Assembly (NCBI GenBank): GCA_917880885.1
Contig: OU862931.1
Coordinates: forward strand, 16,348,736-16,412,735
Direction: 5' to 3'
Length of the DNA stretch: 64,000 nt
Source of the DNA: Limnephilus marmoratus
Lineage: Eukaryota > Arthropoda > Insecta > Trichoptera > Limnephilidae
In this document: positions 22,218 to 32,467 of the stretch, piece by piece
Numbering within the stretch: position 1 is the first letter of the stretch
Layout of the letters: every line of letters begins with the position of its first letter
Notes under the pieces: generated by a model
The model's database searches: none
Told to the model about the DNA's origin: nothing
What the model saw: only the letters and a program-made list of their open reading frames with translations
Program-made: the position numbers and the translations under genes

Positions 22218-24938
22218 AGACTTCAAGCTCTTGGATATGTTGTTCTTGAGGAGGCTAGACCTAGAGCCACGGAACCCGCTCACAACATCTCACACGTGAA
22301 TCACGGGGGCGTTGTGATAATAGCTCGACAAGGACTGCGACTTACCAAGGTGGCAAACAGTACATTCAGTACGTTTGAGTACATTGGATGTCGTGTTTCT
22401 TCTTCTGGATCGTCATTTATATTGCTAACGCTTTACCGACCCGGTTCGAAACCTGTTTGTGTAGAATTTTTTAGGGAGTTTTCGTGTTTTTTGGAATGGG
22501 CAGTGGGACTTTCCGAAACTCTCGTCATCACAGGTGATGTAAATATTCATCTCGAGCGTGAGACGTCACCCAATGCTATTAAATTCATTGACTTATTTAG
22601 CTTTGGACTCCGTCAATGGGTTGACGTACCAACTCACGATGCTGGTGGAATCATAGACATTTTTGTATCCAAGTGCAATGGCCCATCGTTGATAGCAAAA
22701 GTTTATGACATAGGTTTGTCAGATCATCGTCTTATCCGAACTGAAATCGAATTCAACCCACCGAAAGTGCCATATAAAACAATCGAATCGAGGGAATGGC
22801 GTAAATTCGATTTCGACAATTTCCTTGAAGAGCTTAAAAATTCTACTTTGTGCATAGAAAGCAGCTGGGAAATTAAGACACCGTCAGAACTCGTCGAGGA
22901 TTACAACAAAATTTTATCAGGTTTACTAACAAAATACGCTCCAACCACCTCGAAAATACGGAAAGTTCGAAAATCTGATGGCTGGTTCGATGAAGAGTGT
23001 CGGAGTCAGAAGAGGCTTATGCGAAAACTAGAGAGGTCATACCGAAGAAACCCCGATGCTACTCCACGAGACGAGTGGATTCATGCTCAAAAGGTGTACA
23101 GGACGATAATAAGTGCAAAAAGATCTGAATACTGGATTAATAAAATTGACTCTGAGTGGAAAAATCCACGACGTCTCTGGAACTCCGTAAAAACTGTCCT
23201 TGCTAATAATACCGTGCAAACCTCTACAGACATTACTCCGCAGGCTTTTTCCAAGTTTTTCTATGGAAAAATTGAATCCATACGCGCCTCCACATCTTCT
23301 GCCCCCCTGCCAATATTTACAGCTAATTCCAAAGGGACACTGCCATCCTTTAAACCTACAACACTAGAAGAAGTAGGAAAGTTAATCTTTAGTTCGCCAA
23401 ATAAACAATGTGTTCTTGACCCCATCCCAACGTGGCTTCTGAAGAAATGTTGCAACGTGTTGGCCCCCTTCCTAGTTCACATGTTTAACAAGTCCCTAAG
23501 CACTGGTGACTTCCCGGAACCACTTAAATCTGCAGTGGTTACCCCAATCATTAAAAAACCACAGCTTGATGCCGACAACTTGGGTAATTATCGACCTGTG
23601 TCAAATCTGCCTTTTGTAGCAAAACTACTTGAAAAAATTGCTGCTTCTCAAATAACTTCCCACTTAAATCTGAATAAATTATTTACCGATCATCAATCTG
23701 CATATAGGAGGTTCCACTCGACAGAAACTGGATTACTTCGGGTCCTATCAGATATTACCCTTGCCATAGAGTCAGGTAAGTTAGCACTTTTATCACTTTT
23801 AGATATGAGCGCCGCATTTGACACCATTGACCACGACTTTCTCATTGAGAGACTAGAGGTAACATTTGGTTTACATTCTAGCGTAAAAAAATGGCTACAA
23901 TCCTATCTAACCAATCGCTCACAAGCAGTGAAGGTAGGAAATAAACAGTCTAACTTCACAAAACTCTCTTCAGGGGTACCTCAGGGGTCCGTTTTGGGTC
24001 CACTTCTCTTCATTCTATTCACAAATGATGTCGCAACGATTATTAAGTCATTTGGTCTCCTATCTCACTGTTATGCCGACGATCAGCAAGTCTACTTTTA
24101 CTGCACACCAAATGAGATCGCCGGTCTTAAAATTCGTATAGCTGAGTGTCTAGAAGCAATCAGTCTCTGGATGTCCTCAAACAAACTGAAGCTAAATCCT
24201 TCAAAGACCGAGTTTCTGTGGGCAGCCACAAATAGACGCCAACATTTAATAGATAACTCACCAATTGCTATTTCCGGCAATGACGTAATTGCGAAAACAA
24301 CCGTCAAACTTCTGGGAGTTTATCTGGATTCAGACCTTTCATTGAAAAGCCAGGTGAATAGGACCGTTAGCACGGGGTTCTTCTACCTTAGACAACTTAA
24401 GTCAGTTCGTAGGAACCTTTCTACAGAAGCAACTAAGCTTCTTGTGAACTCGTATGTAGTATCACGTCTTGATTACTGCAATGGCATCTATGCAAGTCTT
24501 CCTAAATGTCAAACTGACAAACTACAATCAGTTTTCAACGCCGCAGCACGACTTATCACTGGGGTACCCAAATTTTCGCACATTTCGGAACACCTCCGAA
24601 ATCTTCACTGGCTGAAGTGTCCTGAAAGGATCCAATACAAGTTATGTTGGATGGTGTTTAAATCTATCAATGAAATGGCTCCTTCCTATATCTCTGAACT
24701 ATGCATTCCGGAAAATATTGGTCTAAGGCAGTCAACTCTTAGATCAGCGACATCTTCTGCAATTGGAAGGTTGAAAGAACCTAAGCGAAATCCGAACACT
24801 AAGTTTGGTGATCGTGCATTCGCAGTATCCGGCCCTGGAGCTTGGAATAAACTTCCTATGGAATTGAGATGCATAACCAACTCAGCGGAATTTAGATCCA
24901 AACTGAAAACTCACTTTTTCCGATACTCCTTTCCATAA
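22218..24938 (+). CDS. LINE ORF2: endonuclease (partial) and reverse transcriptase
   Basis: The frame is open from the truncation point; ahead of the GTG at 22296 it already reads GYVVLEEARPRATEPAHN. The first 170 residues are the C-terminal half of an AP-type endonuclease (ITGDVNIHL, then LSDHRLI); its N-terminal catalytic part is lost by truncation. The reverse transcriptase follows with NYRPVSNLPF, LLDMSAAFDTIDHD, GVPQGSVLGPLLFILF and the catalytic HCYADDQQVYF. The C-terminal end has NGIYASLPKCQ and HWLKCPERIQYKLC. No RNase H is seen, as in L2/CR1-group LINEs. No stop or frameshift inside, so a young insertion. Confidence 0.85.
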   Translation, partial: RLQALGYVVLEEARPRATEPAHNISHVNHGGVVIIARQGLRLTKVANSTFSTFEYIGCRVSSSGSSFILLTLYRPGSKPVCVEFFREFSCFLEWAVGLSETLVITGDVNIHLERETSPNAIKFIDLFSFGLRQWVDVPTHDAGGIIDIFVSKCNGPSLIAKVYDIGLSDHRLIRTEIEFNPPKVPYKTIESREWRKFDFDNFLEELKNSTLCIESSWEIKTPSELVEDYNKILSGLLTKYAPTTSKIRKVRKSDGWFDEECRSQKRLMRKLERSYRRNPDATPRDEWIHAQKVYRTIISAKRSEYWINKIDSEWKNPRRLWNSVKTVLANNTVQTSTDITPQAFSKFFYGKIESIRASTSSAPLPIFTANSKGTLPSFKPTTLEEVGKLIFSSPNKQCVLDPIPTWLLKKCCNVLAPFLVHMFNKSLSTGDFPEPLKSAVVTPIIKKPQLDADNLGNYRPVSNLPFVAKLLEKIAASQITSHLNLNKLFTDHQSAYRRFHSTETGLLRVLSDITLAIESGKLALLSLLDMSAAFDTIDHDFLIERLEVTFGLHSSVKKWLQSYLTNRSQAVKVGNKQSNFTKLSSGVPQGSVLGPLLFILFTNDVATIIKSFGLLSHCYADDQQVYFYCTPNEIAGLKIRIAECLEAISLWMSSNKLKLNPSKTEFLWAATNRRQHLIDNSPIAISGNDVIAKTTVKLLGVYLDSDLSLKSQVNRTVSTGFFYLRQLKSVRRNLSTEATKLLVNSYVVSRLDYCNGIYASLPKCQTDKLQSVFNAAARLITGVPKFSHISEHLRNLHWLKCPERIQYKLCWMVFKSINEMAPSYISELCIPENIGLRQSTLRSATSSAIGRLKEPKRNPNTKFGDRAFAVSGPGAWNKLPMELRCITNSAEFRSKLKTHFFRYSFP

Positions 24939-25545
24939 ATTCATCATTCTATTTAAGCCCTGCAAAATTTAATAGTTTTTTTTTCTCTCTTTTCTCTTTG
25001 TTTATAGTTAACTCAATCTGTTTAATGTAATCTGTTAATTGTGATACCTCAATCTGTTTACTGTTGAGCGATGAATCACCTTAATGCAGTAAAGATCGAT
25101 TATTAAATTTATTAATTTATTTAAAATATCTATACCTTCCCGTAAATCCAGTTAATCTTCATTATACTTTTTGTACCCGTGTTCTCGAAATGTAATATTA
25201 TGTAAAAACTTCCTACTTCTTCTGGCGCTAATCTTAATTGTAAATATGTGTGTTAATAAGTCATCAGTTTTAGGTTAGAATCTATATGTCTTAGTCATAA
25301 GTCACTAGCTATAAGTCTTAGATGTAAGTCACTAGTTATAAATGTAAATATTAGTTGTAAGCCAGTAATATAAGTAGCTATAAGTCTTAGATGTAAGTCA
25401 CTAGTTGTAATTGTAAATCTTAGTTATAAGCCAGTAATATTAATTCTTTTATATATTTATTTGTACAGCGCCCTTGAGGTGATTTTCCACGAAAACGGCG
25501 CTATATAAATTAGCCAATTATTATTATTATTTTATTATTAAGAAA
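22218..25545 (+). mobile_element. 5'-truncated L2/CR1-group LINE with (ATT)n tail
   Basis: A single long ORF is followed by a 600-bp 3' UTR containing repeated GTAAGTCACTAGTTATAA-like units. The tail is GCGCCCTTGAGGTGATTT... GGCGCTATATAAAT followed by (ATT)n. Imperfect AGAAGAGACT / AGAAAAACTG blocks at the two edges may be the target duplication. The same tail occurs as tiny insertions at 4676-4747 and 53309-53378. Confidence 0.8.
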
Positions 25546-25958
25546 AACTGAAAATAAAAGGAACAATCAACATTAAAAAAGTATAAACTAATAAACATTA
25601 TTATTGAATGCACTGGAGACATCAGAAATTTACTAATAAAAAAGTAAACCTGGGTTTCTCCCAAATTAAGGTAGAAGATTGTAACCCATTAATGCAGTGT
25701 TACCACTGCCAAAAATATGGCCACACAGCCACGAGCTGTCTACGAAGTAACGAAAAACCTATTTACCCTCACTGCGCTGGAGATCATGGCCTTAAAAACA
25801 AAAATGAAGTGCCAAAGTGCACAAATAACAATCTATTAAAAAAAGCTCTTTTTTCGGAGGCCCACCTTTGCGCCTTTGCGGGAAAAAGAGACGCGGCAAA
25901 GGTTATTGAAAGCCATTACATAGTCTCCAACACCAGCTACAAGAATGCAAAGGGTTTT
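25546..25958 (+). pseudogene. LINE ORF1 zinc-knuckle fragment (second half)
   Basis: Contains CYHCQKYGHTATSC (CX2CX4HX4C) and a second, altered knuckle YPHCAGDHGLKNKN. This is the C-terminal gag-like part of a non-LTR ORF1. It continues the interrupted frame at 22027-22217, separated by the L2-like LINE. A stop precedes the knuckle. Confidence 0.65.
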
Positions 25959-25989
25959 TAACTTTTCATCCAAATCAAAAAATTTTCAA

Positions 25990-26704
25990 AAAATTATCTT
26001 ATCTCCGGAAGAGGCATTAGCCATGATGGTATCTGCAAAACTTACCAGATATCAATACCTAATGCTCCGATAAGGGGCCAAAGAAAAGGGTTGTAATTTG
26101 TACCCATCGTAGGTAAGATATAAAAGAAAGGCAAGTACGAGGTATCGAGAAAAAAGAAGCAGTTGGCAAAAAGAAAAAAATTATTATTGTGAGATTTCGC
26201 AAAAAACTGGCCTTTTAGTGGATCTTCCGAAACAGGGCAATGGAAATACTTCCCGAATTTTTTTTAATAATCCCGCACAATGTGCATGCATAACAGGCAT
26301 TGATGAACAGTTGATAAAAGTTTTGCAATTATTTTACAAGTAATATCCGGTGGAGTATGATGTAAACACCAACTGCCAACTACGAGTATGTTCAATTATT
26401 TAAATGGTTCCCAATGCCTGTAACTGTGCACAAAATATTGACCCATGGGACTGCAATTATATCTACATTTTTACTTCCCATTGGTCGACTATCGGAAGAG
26501 GTACAGGAGTCACAGCACAAAGAATTTAAAAAATTCAGAGAACGTTATTCTCGTAAATCATCAAGGTGCAACACAAATGAAGATGTTTTGCACAATTTGT
26601 TGATTTCATCAGATCCGGTCATCTCAAATGTGAGACCCTTACTTCGCAAAAATACAGCATCGCTGAGTAAAGAGGTATTAGATTTACCGAAAGATCCTGA
26701 GTGA
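25990..26704 (+). pseudogene. Transib transposase, internally deleted copy
   Basis: The first part (LSPEEALAMMVSAKLTRYQY) aligns with residues about 153-172 of the 658-residue second exon of the intact Transib at 37210-39296. The sequence then jumps to GLLVDLPKQGNGNTS (residues from 461) and continues to the C-terminal block VHKILTHGTAII, LLPIGRLSEEVQES and LLISSDPVIS. The region with the first two catalytic aspartates is deleted. Stops and frameshifts are present. A different family member from the intact one, to judge by divergence. Confidence 0.8.
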
Positions 26705-27011
26705 GGAAAATAAACCATTATGACATTATGTAGGTAGTTCCAATGAGAACCTCAATAAAAAATAATATTCCTACAAATATTTGAAATCATGTATTACGAG
26801 TATTATTGTTCATGAAAATATTGACATATGTTTCGTAAATCCATTGTTTAATCGCACGTACCATGTACCCAAGGTATAACACGTGTTTCATTAAAAACGC
26901 ATAAACTTTTGTTTAAAACCGTAAAACAATTATTTCCCGCCAGAATCGTTAAATATCCCACTTTGCGCGGGGGGTGGGGGGGAGAAGGGGTCCGTGGGCC
27001 AAAAGAGCAAC
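26705..27011. other. Gene-free stretch
   Basis: Contains a purine-rich GCGCGGGGGGTGGGGGGGAGAA tract at about 26967. No Transib terminus recognised. Confidence 0.3.
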
Positions 27012-27399
27012 CACTGCTCTAGATGTTTCAGTCTACAAACCATTTAAAGTTGCCTTTGAAAGAGCTGTGGACACCTTCCAAAAAACCACCCTGGAAGACG
27101 TATAAACCAATTCAACATCGCGAAACTTGTTCGATTTGCCTTCGAAAAAAGTGCAACAGTAGAAAATGCAGCAGCTGGTTTCAAAAAGTGTGACATTTTC
27201 CCATATGACAGGAACCTGTTCACTGACCTAGATATCACTCCTTCTACGGTTCACTACATAGCGGAAAACTCTGAGCTAACCGCGAACAATGCCACATTCG
27301 TTGAAACGGTGAAAACATCTACAGTTCCAACGTTTGTAGAACTTGAAAATTAACAGCCCACAGAAACTACTTTGCTGAATTCAGAAACCAACGATCGAA

Positions 27400-28035
27400 T
27401 CAGTTTTTAAAATTTATCTTTCAGTTCAGTTTCAGTGCCGGCAACCCGGGCGTTTATTTAGTTTCATGGTTATTTACATTGTTTTCTTTTCTTTTACCCG
27501 CCTCACTAGACAAAGTCTGTTCCGAGGCGAGTAAATCACATATTATGTTTGTTCCAAAAGAAATGTGTGTATTTAAACAAATATATATATGTATGTAAAA
27601 AGATAAATTATATGTTGGTATATTAAATATTTACATACATACTTTGTTTTTTAGATAAAAGTAAATTAAAATTTTGTGACAGTTGAATATAGCGGTTACA
27701 TTATAGAAGTAATAATTAATAATTAATCATAATAATTAATATTGCAAAATTGCAGTTTCTCGTATTTGTTTTATTTGAGTATTATATAATTTCGTGAGAA
27801 CTTGTATGAAATGTTATTTATTTAGAATATTTTGAATGTCTGTTCTTTCCTTTTCATTCAACCATATTACAAATCTTTTGAAAAGCCAATTCAAATTATT
27901 TGGGGTGACGTAAGTTTTTGTTTGTGTTAGGAAGGTATTGAAAATGTGTGGTGCTAGGTAAGATTCGTGTTTTTTTGCAAAAGTTGATTTGATATGGGGA
28001 ACTTGAAAGTGCTTATTAATTTTTGCTCTTATTAA
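27400..28035. other. Non-coding insertion inside the Jerky-like pseudogene
   Basis: AT-rich. It includes a hairpin TACCCGCCTC...GAGGCGAGTA at about 27496-27534. Coding similarity stops before and resumes after, so it is probably an inserted element without recognisable ends. Confidence 0.35.
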
Positions 28036-28237
28036 TCTTTGGACTTAAACATTACCCCTACGAGTCCAAGCAGCAAAACGCTTGGTATACGTTCAGATGA
28101 AATAATTGTTGTTTCTCCGAGAGATTTAATTCCAATGTCAAAAATTACAAGAGCAGCTAATGAAAAACGTAAAAGGCCATGTCAAAAGTCAGAAATTCTT
28201 ACAAGTTTGCCCTACAAAAATGAATTGGACGAAAAAG

Positions 28238-28333
28238 TCCCGGTGGTGGCGCGTGAGAAGTGCCTCAACACGCTGCCGTACGGCTACAAGTCATTCTTTA
28301 CATCAGATAAGATATGCGCGGGGCTCACTAACG
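28238..28333 (+). pseudogene. Captured exon fragment of a trypsin-like serine protease
   Basis: The frame reads VPVVAREKCLNTLPYGYK then SFFTSDKICAGLTNG and is followed at once by a splice donor GTAACG. The pattern (cysteine after VV.RE, then F.SDKICAG) is the segment just before the catalytic GDSGG of insect chymotrypsin-like serine proteases. The fragment is GC-richer than its surroundings. The inserted block 28238-28405 includes about 70 bases after the donor, and GAAAAAG occurs on both sides (28231-28237, 28406-28412). It therefore came from genomic DNA rather than mRNA. It cannot make a protease on its own. Confidence 0.65.
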
Positions 28334-28794
28334 GTAACGCCATTAATAATTCCATTATTGAAAGCATCTTTCTTTTCTTTTTATACATGAAAATTATCAT
28401 TACATGAAAAAGATGAAAATTATCAAGGAAAGAGAGCAGAAATTAGAAATATCAAAGAGAAAAAAAATTGAGAAAATGGAACAAAAAAAGAAAATTTTTA
28501 AAAACGAGAAAAATCAGCAAGAAAGATGAGAAAAGACTTTCTGAAAGAGAAACAGCCAAAGTGAAAGTTAATTTTCAACCACAGCCGGGCACATCAAAAC
28601 AACAAAATTTGACACTTTGCATGTTTTGTAAAGAAATTTACATCGATCCTCCAACTAAAAAATGGATTCAATATCTGCCGAGAATGGGCACATGAACTGT
28701 GTGTCCATATTGACAATAATTGCCAATCCCATCAGAGGAATCATGCTATCGTATTCTATATTTTATTGTTATATATTATATGTTTCCAAATACT

Positions 28795-29400
28795 AAAAGT
28801 TTGTATTACCACCGATGCGTGGACCGCTTTAAACAATCAAAGCTTTCTAGCTTTGACTGCTCATTAGATTGATGAAAATGCTTGGTTAGCATCAAATCTT
28901 TCAGGCATAGTAGATTTTAATGAAAGGCATACCGCTGATAACATAAGCTCTCCGCTAAAAAGTAAAATAGGAGAGTTTAATTTAGGTTGCCGAAAAATAG
29001 AAATTGTAACAGATTATGCTGCAAACATGATTGCGGCTGTTCATTTAGGTGGTTGGCGGCGCATGGTTGTTTTGCCTATTTAATTAATTTGGTTGTGTAG
29101 ATTTCCAAGAAATACAAGCTACTTTAAGTAAAAAAATCAGTGGTACAGTATTTCAAACGGAGCTCTCATGCCCTTTCCACCTTCAAGAAGAACAGCTTCA
29201 AATGGGACTTGTGTAGATTAAATTACCTCCTCAAGTTCCTCCATTAAACATGCTGGAATTCAACTTATGATATTCTGTGGTAGTGAGAGTCAAAGACCCT
29301 ATGAATTCAACATTGGCTTTAAATCAATTTATCATATTTACTTCGAAGAGGCATATTTCAACTGAAAAGGTTTCCATTCGATGAATGCTCTCATGGCAAA
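28795..29400 (+). pseudogene. hAT (ZBED-like) transposase fragment
   Basis: Conceptual reading: VCITTDAWTALNNQSFLALT, stop, IDENAWLASNLSG, DFNERHTADNI, IEIVTDYAANMIAAVH. TTDAWT, HTA and VTD.AANM are hallmark blocks of the hAT catalytic core. Many stops and frameshifts; the N-terminal BED finger and C-terminus are absent. Confidence 0.75.
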
Positions 29401-29484
29401 TAAATATTTCGTTTATTGAAATGTATACAGAATAGCTGATCATACAGTCATATAATATATCATACTATTATTTCCACCCTTCAG

Positions 29485-30775
29485 ATTTGCGATTCCAACT
29501 TAAAAATAATTGTAATAAATGCGAGGTACAGAGGTGCATCAGACGATGCACATATATGGCAAATGATGGTCGTAAAACCTGTTATGTGTCGCCCATACAT
29601 TAGTCGGACGGACTATACAATCCCTTCAACGGCTTCTTACATGAGGTTCTAACGTGATCTCATCACGTGAACATGGCGTGTACACAGATCAGGCGTTAGC
29701 CAACAACCAATCGTAGGGCTTCCTTTAAGAGGATTACCTTATATGGAGCGAAATCCGCGCAGTGCGCGCGCCGTCGAGAAGGTCCGAGAACGAGCGAGAC
29801 GGAGCGAAAGTGGAAGGCAGGCAGTCCCATTCTGGCCGCGGTCCGGTGAGCTACCCAGCACGAGCAGTCGACGCCCGGCTCGCCTTGAAAGTTATTTAAT
29901 CTCGTCATGTCCAAGCACCTTTTGGCGCTCTCGGGTTCCCGAGGTACTGACCGCGACCCCACCTGCTGAAGCAGTGCGCGCGCCCCCGTGAGCTTGTTGC
30001 TCTGGACCGGCCCTTCCTGCAGTACTTCCCTCCGCCTCTGAGCATGGTTGCTCAGGGCCCCCTCACCACACCAGGAGCTGCCGTCGCCGTCCAGCGTCAC
30101 GTGAGAATCCTAAAATTCGTATAGATCTCTTGAGCCTAGAATCCGTAGCCACTTTCTTCCCCAGTTAGGCCTGAAATCGTATAGCATATACTTCCTGACC
30201 TGTATTGTTATTTTCCTGCATAACTGTAATAAATGAATTGTAACCAAGCCTTGTTTCACTGGAGTACATGGTCGAGGAGCGCGGCCCTAACCCCCTGAGA
30301 TGAGTGTCTCTGCCCAGGCATTTGGTCCCCCGGGACGATCTGTTTAACACCCCTAACCTAACCCCAACGGGGCTGGTGGCTGACAGTACCACAACAAACC
30401 ACCCTTGGAAGAAGCAAATAATCTAGAAACTTTCTGGCTTTTAGGTACATAAATATTTGCTAAAGTTTGCAATTTTTAATTATATTTGTTTTAAAAAAAA
30501 ATTGTTTAAAAATAATTTGAATATTTCAGTAACTCAGCATTACCACTTAGGCCATACATGATGACTCCCATTTTAAATGCGGCACAGGGATCAACAGAGG
30601 ACCATTATACAAAAATGCAATGCAGAGTCAGAAATTGCATAGAACGCTGCTTTAGGATTTTAAACGCAAGATGGCGCTGTTTCCTAAAACATTGTGTTCT
30701 ACATTATACGCCAGTAACGGCAGGGAAGATAGCCAATGCATGTGCTGTTCTTCACAATATGGCCGGCCATTGAAG
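29485..30775 (+). pseudogene. HARBI1-like (PIF/Harbinger) transposase, split by a solo LTR
   Basis: After an acceptor (CCCTTCAG) the frame reads ICDSNLKIIVINARYRGASD DAHIWQMM up to the LTR at 29580. Past the LTR and its duplication it resumes with TLEEANNLETFWLL. After an intron-like gap ending TTTCAG it gives LPLRPYMMTPILNAAQG, RNCIERCFRILNARWRC and ACAVLHNM. These are the middle and C-terminal blocks of the DDE_Tnp_4 domain, including the conserved E in NCIER. The N-terminal part with the first aspartate is not seen. Confidence 0.75.
29580..30396 (+). mobile_element. Solo LTR, BEL/Pao-like, AACC target duplication
   Basis: 817 bp from TGTTATGTG to CACAACA with AACC on both sides (29576-29579 and 30397-30400). 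It carries an AATAAA near 30227. It shares the TGTTATG start, its length and the block CCCTGAGATGAG with the solo LTR at 57658-58475. No internal region remains, so it arose by recombination between two LTRs. Confidence 0.8.
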
Positions 30776-30779
30776 CTCA

Positions 30780-31249
30780 AATGCCAGAACCAGAGGATGT
30801 GATCATTGAAGAGGTTAATGTTATCGATCGACACAACGATAACCTTAGGCAAGGTCGGATAACTCAACGATAGCTTGTTGAGACTCTCAATTGCCAAATT
30901 TAAGTACCTCTAACCATCTATCCAAATTCATAATTTTTTTTTTAATCCAATTCATTTTTATCTCTTCAATAAATATTCAAATCCTCAGTTCTGGCATTTG
31001 AGCTTATATCGACGGTCCCGAAGAACTACATCAGATCTGCAAAAAAGCGAAATTCGCTTTTTTGGCTTATTTTAAATTTCTTTTCTTATCTTAATTATTT
31101 TAGAAGTTATTGAAACAAACAAAGTCGGTTAAACAGAATTTATTTAATTTGTTTAAACCTTTCAAAGAATCCTAAATCACCTCTTCCTGATGGGTTAAAG
31201 AATAGATTAGTAAATTTATTGAAAAAAATAACATTCTTGTAAAACAACA
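30780..31249. other. Gene-free stretch with a perfect hairpin
   Basis: AAAAAAGCGAATTCGC-type palindrome: AAAAAAGCGAA (31041-31051) is followed directly by its inverse TTCGCTTTTTT (31052-31062). No gene recognised. Confidence 0.4.
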
Positions 31250-31512
31250 TTCTGGGCTTAGAAACAAATATTCCCGTAAAACAGCAATAAATATTATGTG
31301 ATAAATGAATGGAAAACCAGTATGGAACAGAAGAAAATCACAATAACCCTGTTCTTGGATTTTCGACGTGCTTTTGAAACAATAGACAGACGAAGACTAA
31401 TAATGAAATTGAAGGACATAGGAATTCGTGATAATGAATTGCAGTGGTTTATCAAAGTTCAAGTTTCCTTAGAAACGTCACTCTTTTCTTCAAGATACAC
31501 CAATTTTCCCCA
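31250..31512 (+). pseudogene. Non-LTR reverse-transcriptase fragment
   Basis: SGLRNKYSRKTAIN, stop, INEWKTSMEQKKITITLFL then DFRRAFETIDRRRLIMKL. The FLDFRRAFETID block is motif A of the reverse-transcriptase palm. The fragment breaks off after about 70 residues. Closest in look to jockey/R1-like LINEs. Confidence 0.65.
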
Positions 31513-31805
31513 CACCTGAGTAAACAGAATGAAAACACAGTTTTCCCAAGCTTCTCTATGCTGAAAAAGCCTGGTATGTGACATATTTTAATTCAAATTA
31601 GAATATGGCAGGCTGCTTACCACAAGTCACTACTGGTATCTAACCTCCTTGACATGAACAGATATTATATCTTTGTCGCCTAATTATACCTATACACGCC
31701 TTACCGACTGAGCTCCTAAGTACCTCATTATAAACTTAGGCACCCAACGCCTACAGCCTACATATATTTAACATAAAGCCCAACCTTACTCATTCAAATT
31801 ATAAC
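31513..31805. other. No gene recognised
   Basis: AT-rich spacer between a LINE fragment and the recombinase fragment. Confidence 0.25.
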
Positions 31806-32171
31806 ATGTATTTTACGACCGACCGACCACTAACTTTGAAAGAACTGAGGCATAAATACGTTGAAGAAAAAAATCCGTTTCTATTCGCTAAACCAAATTG
31901 TGATACTATGGTTTGTGCCTACAAAGTAATAGATAAGCACGCCAAACTCTGTGGGGCTAAGAACCCAAAGGCAATTTCCTCGATTAGACTTCGAAAGCAT
32001 CTTGCAATGTTAATGCAAAATTTTAATATGAGCGAAAATGATATTGAACAGCTCGCTAATTTTATGGGCCATACTAGTGGAATTCACAGGAAGTCTTACC
32101 GATTGCCCGATGATGTTTTTCAGACAGCCAAAATTTCTACATTGCTCATCCTGATGGAAGATAAAATTTAA
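31806..32171 (+). CDS. Tyrosine-recombinase-like C-terminal fragment
   Basis: An open frame of 121 codons. The block SSIRLRKHLAMLMQ, ANFMGHTSGIHRKSYRLPDD fits the catalytic core of tyrosine recombinases: an Arg-x-x-His (RLRKH), a Gly-His (MGH) and a following Tyr (KSYR). Such domains occur in Crypton-like elements and in uncharacterised repeat-encoded insect proteins. The N-terminal part with the first catalytic arginine is missing upstream. Whether it is a fragment or a spliced last exon cannot be decided here. Confidence 0.55.
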   Translation: MYFTTDRPLTLKELRHKYVEEKNPFLFAKPNCDTMVCAYKVIDKHAKLCGAKNPKAISSIRLRKHLAMLMQNFNMSENDIEQLANFMGHTSGIHRKSYRLPDDVFQTAKISTLLILMEDKI

Positions 32172-32467
32172 TAAATTTGAAATAATTAATAGTTTTCCTT
32201 ATTTTTAATTAAAATCTTCATTAGTAGATTTACAGAGTGTTTGTAAAGGGTGCAAGTGTAATATTTATTACGACATCATGGAGTCCTGTTACAAAACGGG
32301 ACATGGCAAATCACCGAATGGACAAAGTTGCGAAATTTTATTCTACGGGTTTAATTATTTTATGCATAATATAAAAAAAACGGTTGTCAATTTTTAAGCA
32401 TGAATGACTTATATGATTTGACATCTAATAAGACAACTCACAGAGTATTCGATGTATCGTAACTGGA
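32172..32467. other. No gene recognised
   Basis: AT-rich spacer before the DDE_3 pseudogene. Confidence 0.25.

Larger units (their letters stand above)
27012..28735 (+). pseudogene. Jerky/pogo-like transposase C-terminal part, disrupted
   Basis: Pieces in order: LDVSVYKPFKVAFERAVDTF, then AAAGFKKCDIFPYDRNLFTD (27117-27238), then after about 620 bases of unrelated DNA VSPRDLIPMSKITRAANEKR (28110-), a lysine-rich stretch, and a PHD-like end TLCMFCKEIYIDPP...WAHELCVHI. This is the order in Jerky-type DDE_1 transposases: end of the DDE fold, tail, PHD-like zinc finger. It is broken by stops, frameshifts, an insertion at about 27400-28035, and the captured segment at 28238-28405. Confidence 0.7.

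Noticed and set aside
28039..28404. Genuine serine-protease gene in the window
   Set aside because: Only one exon end is present; the upstream part of the same frame is transposase tail, and no catalytic His, Asp or GDSGG exon is nearby.
12955..28735. Single Jerky-like transposon spanning the psq exon and the distant C-terminus
   Set aside because: The orientation and class match, but 14 kb of mixed elements and no shared ends prevent any link being shown.
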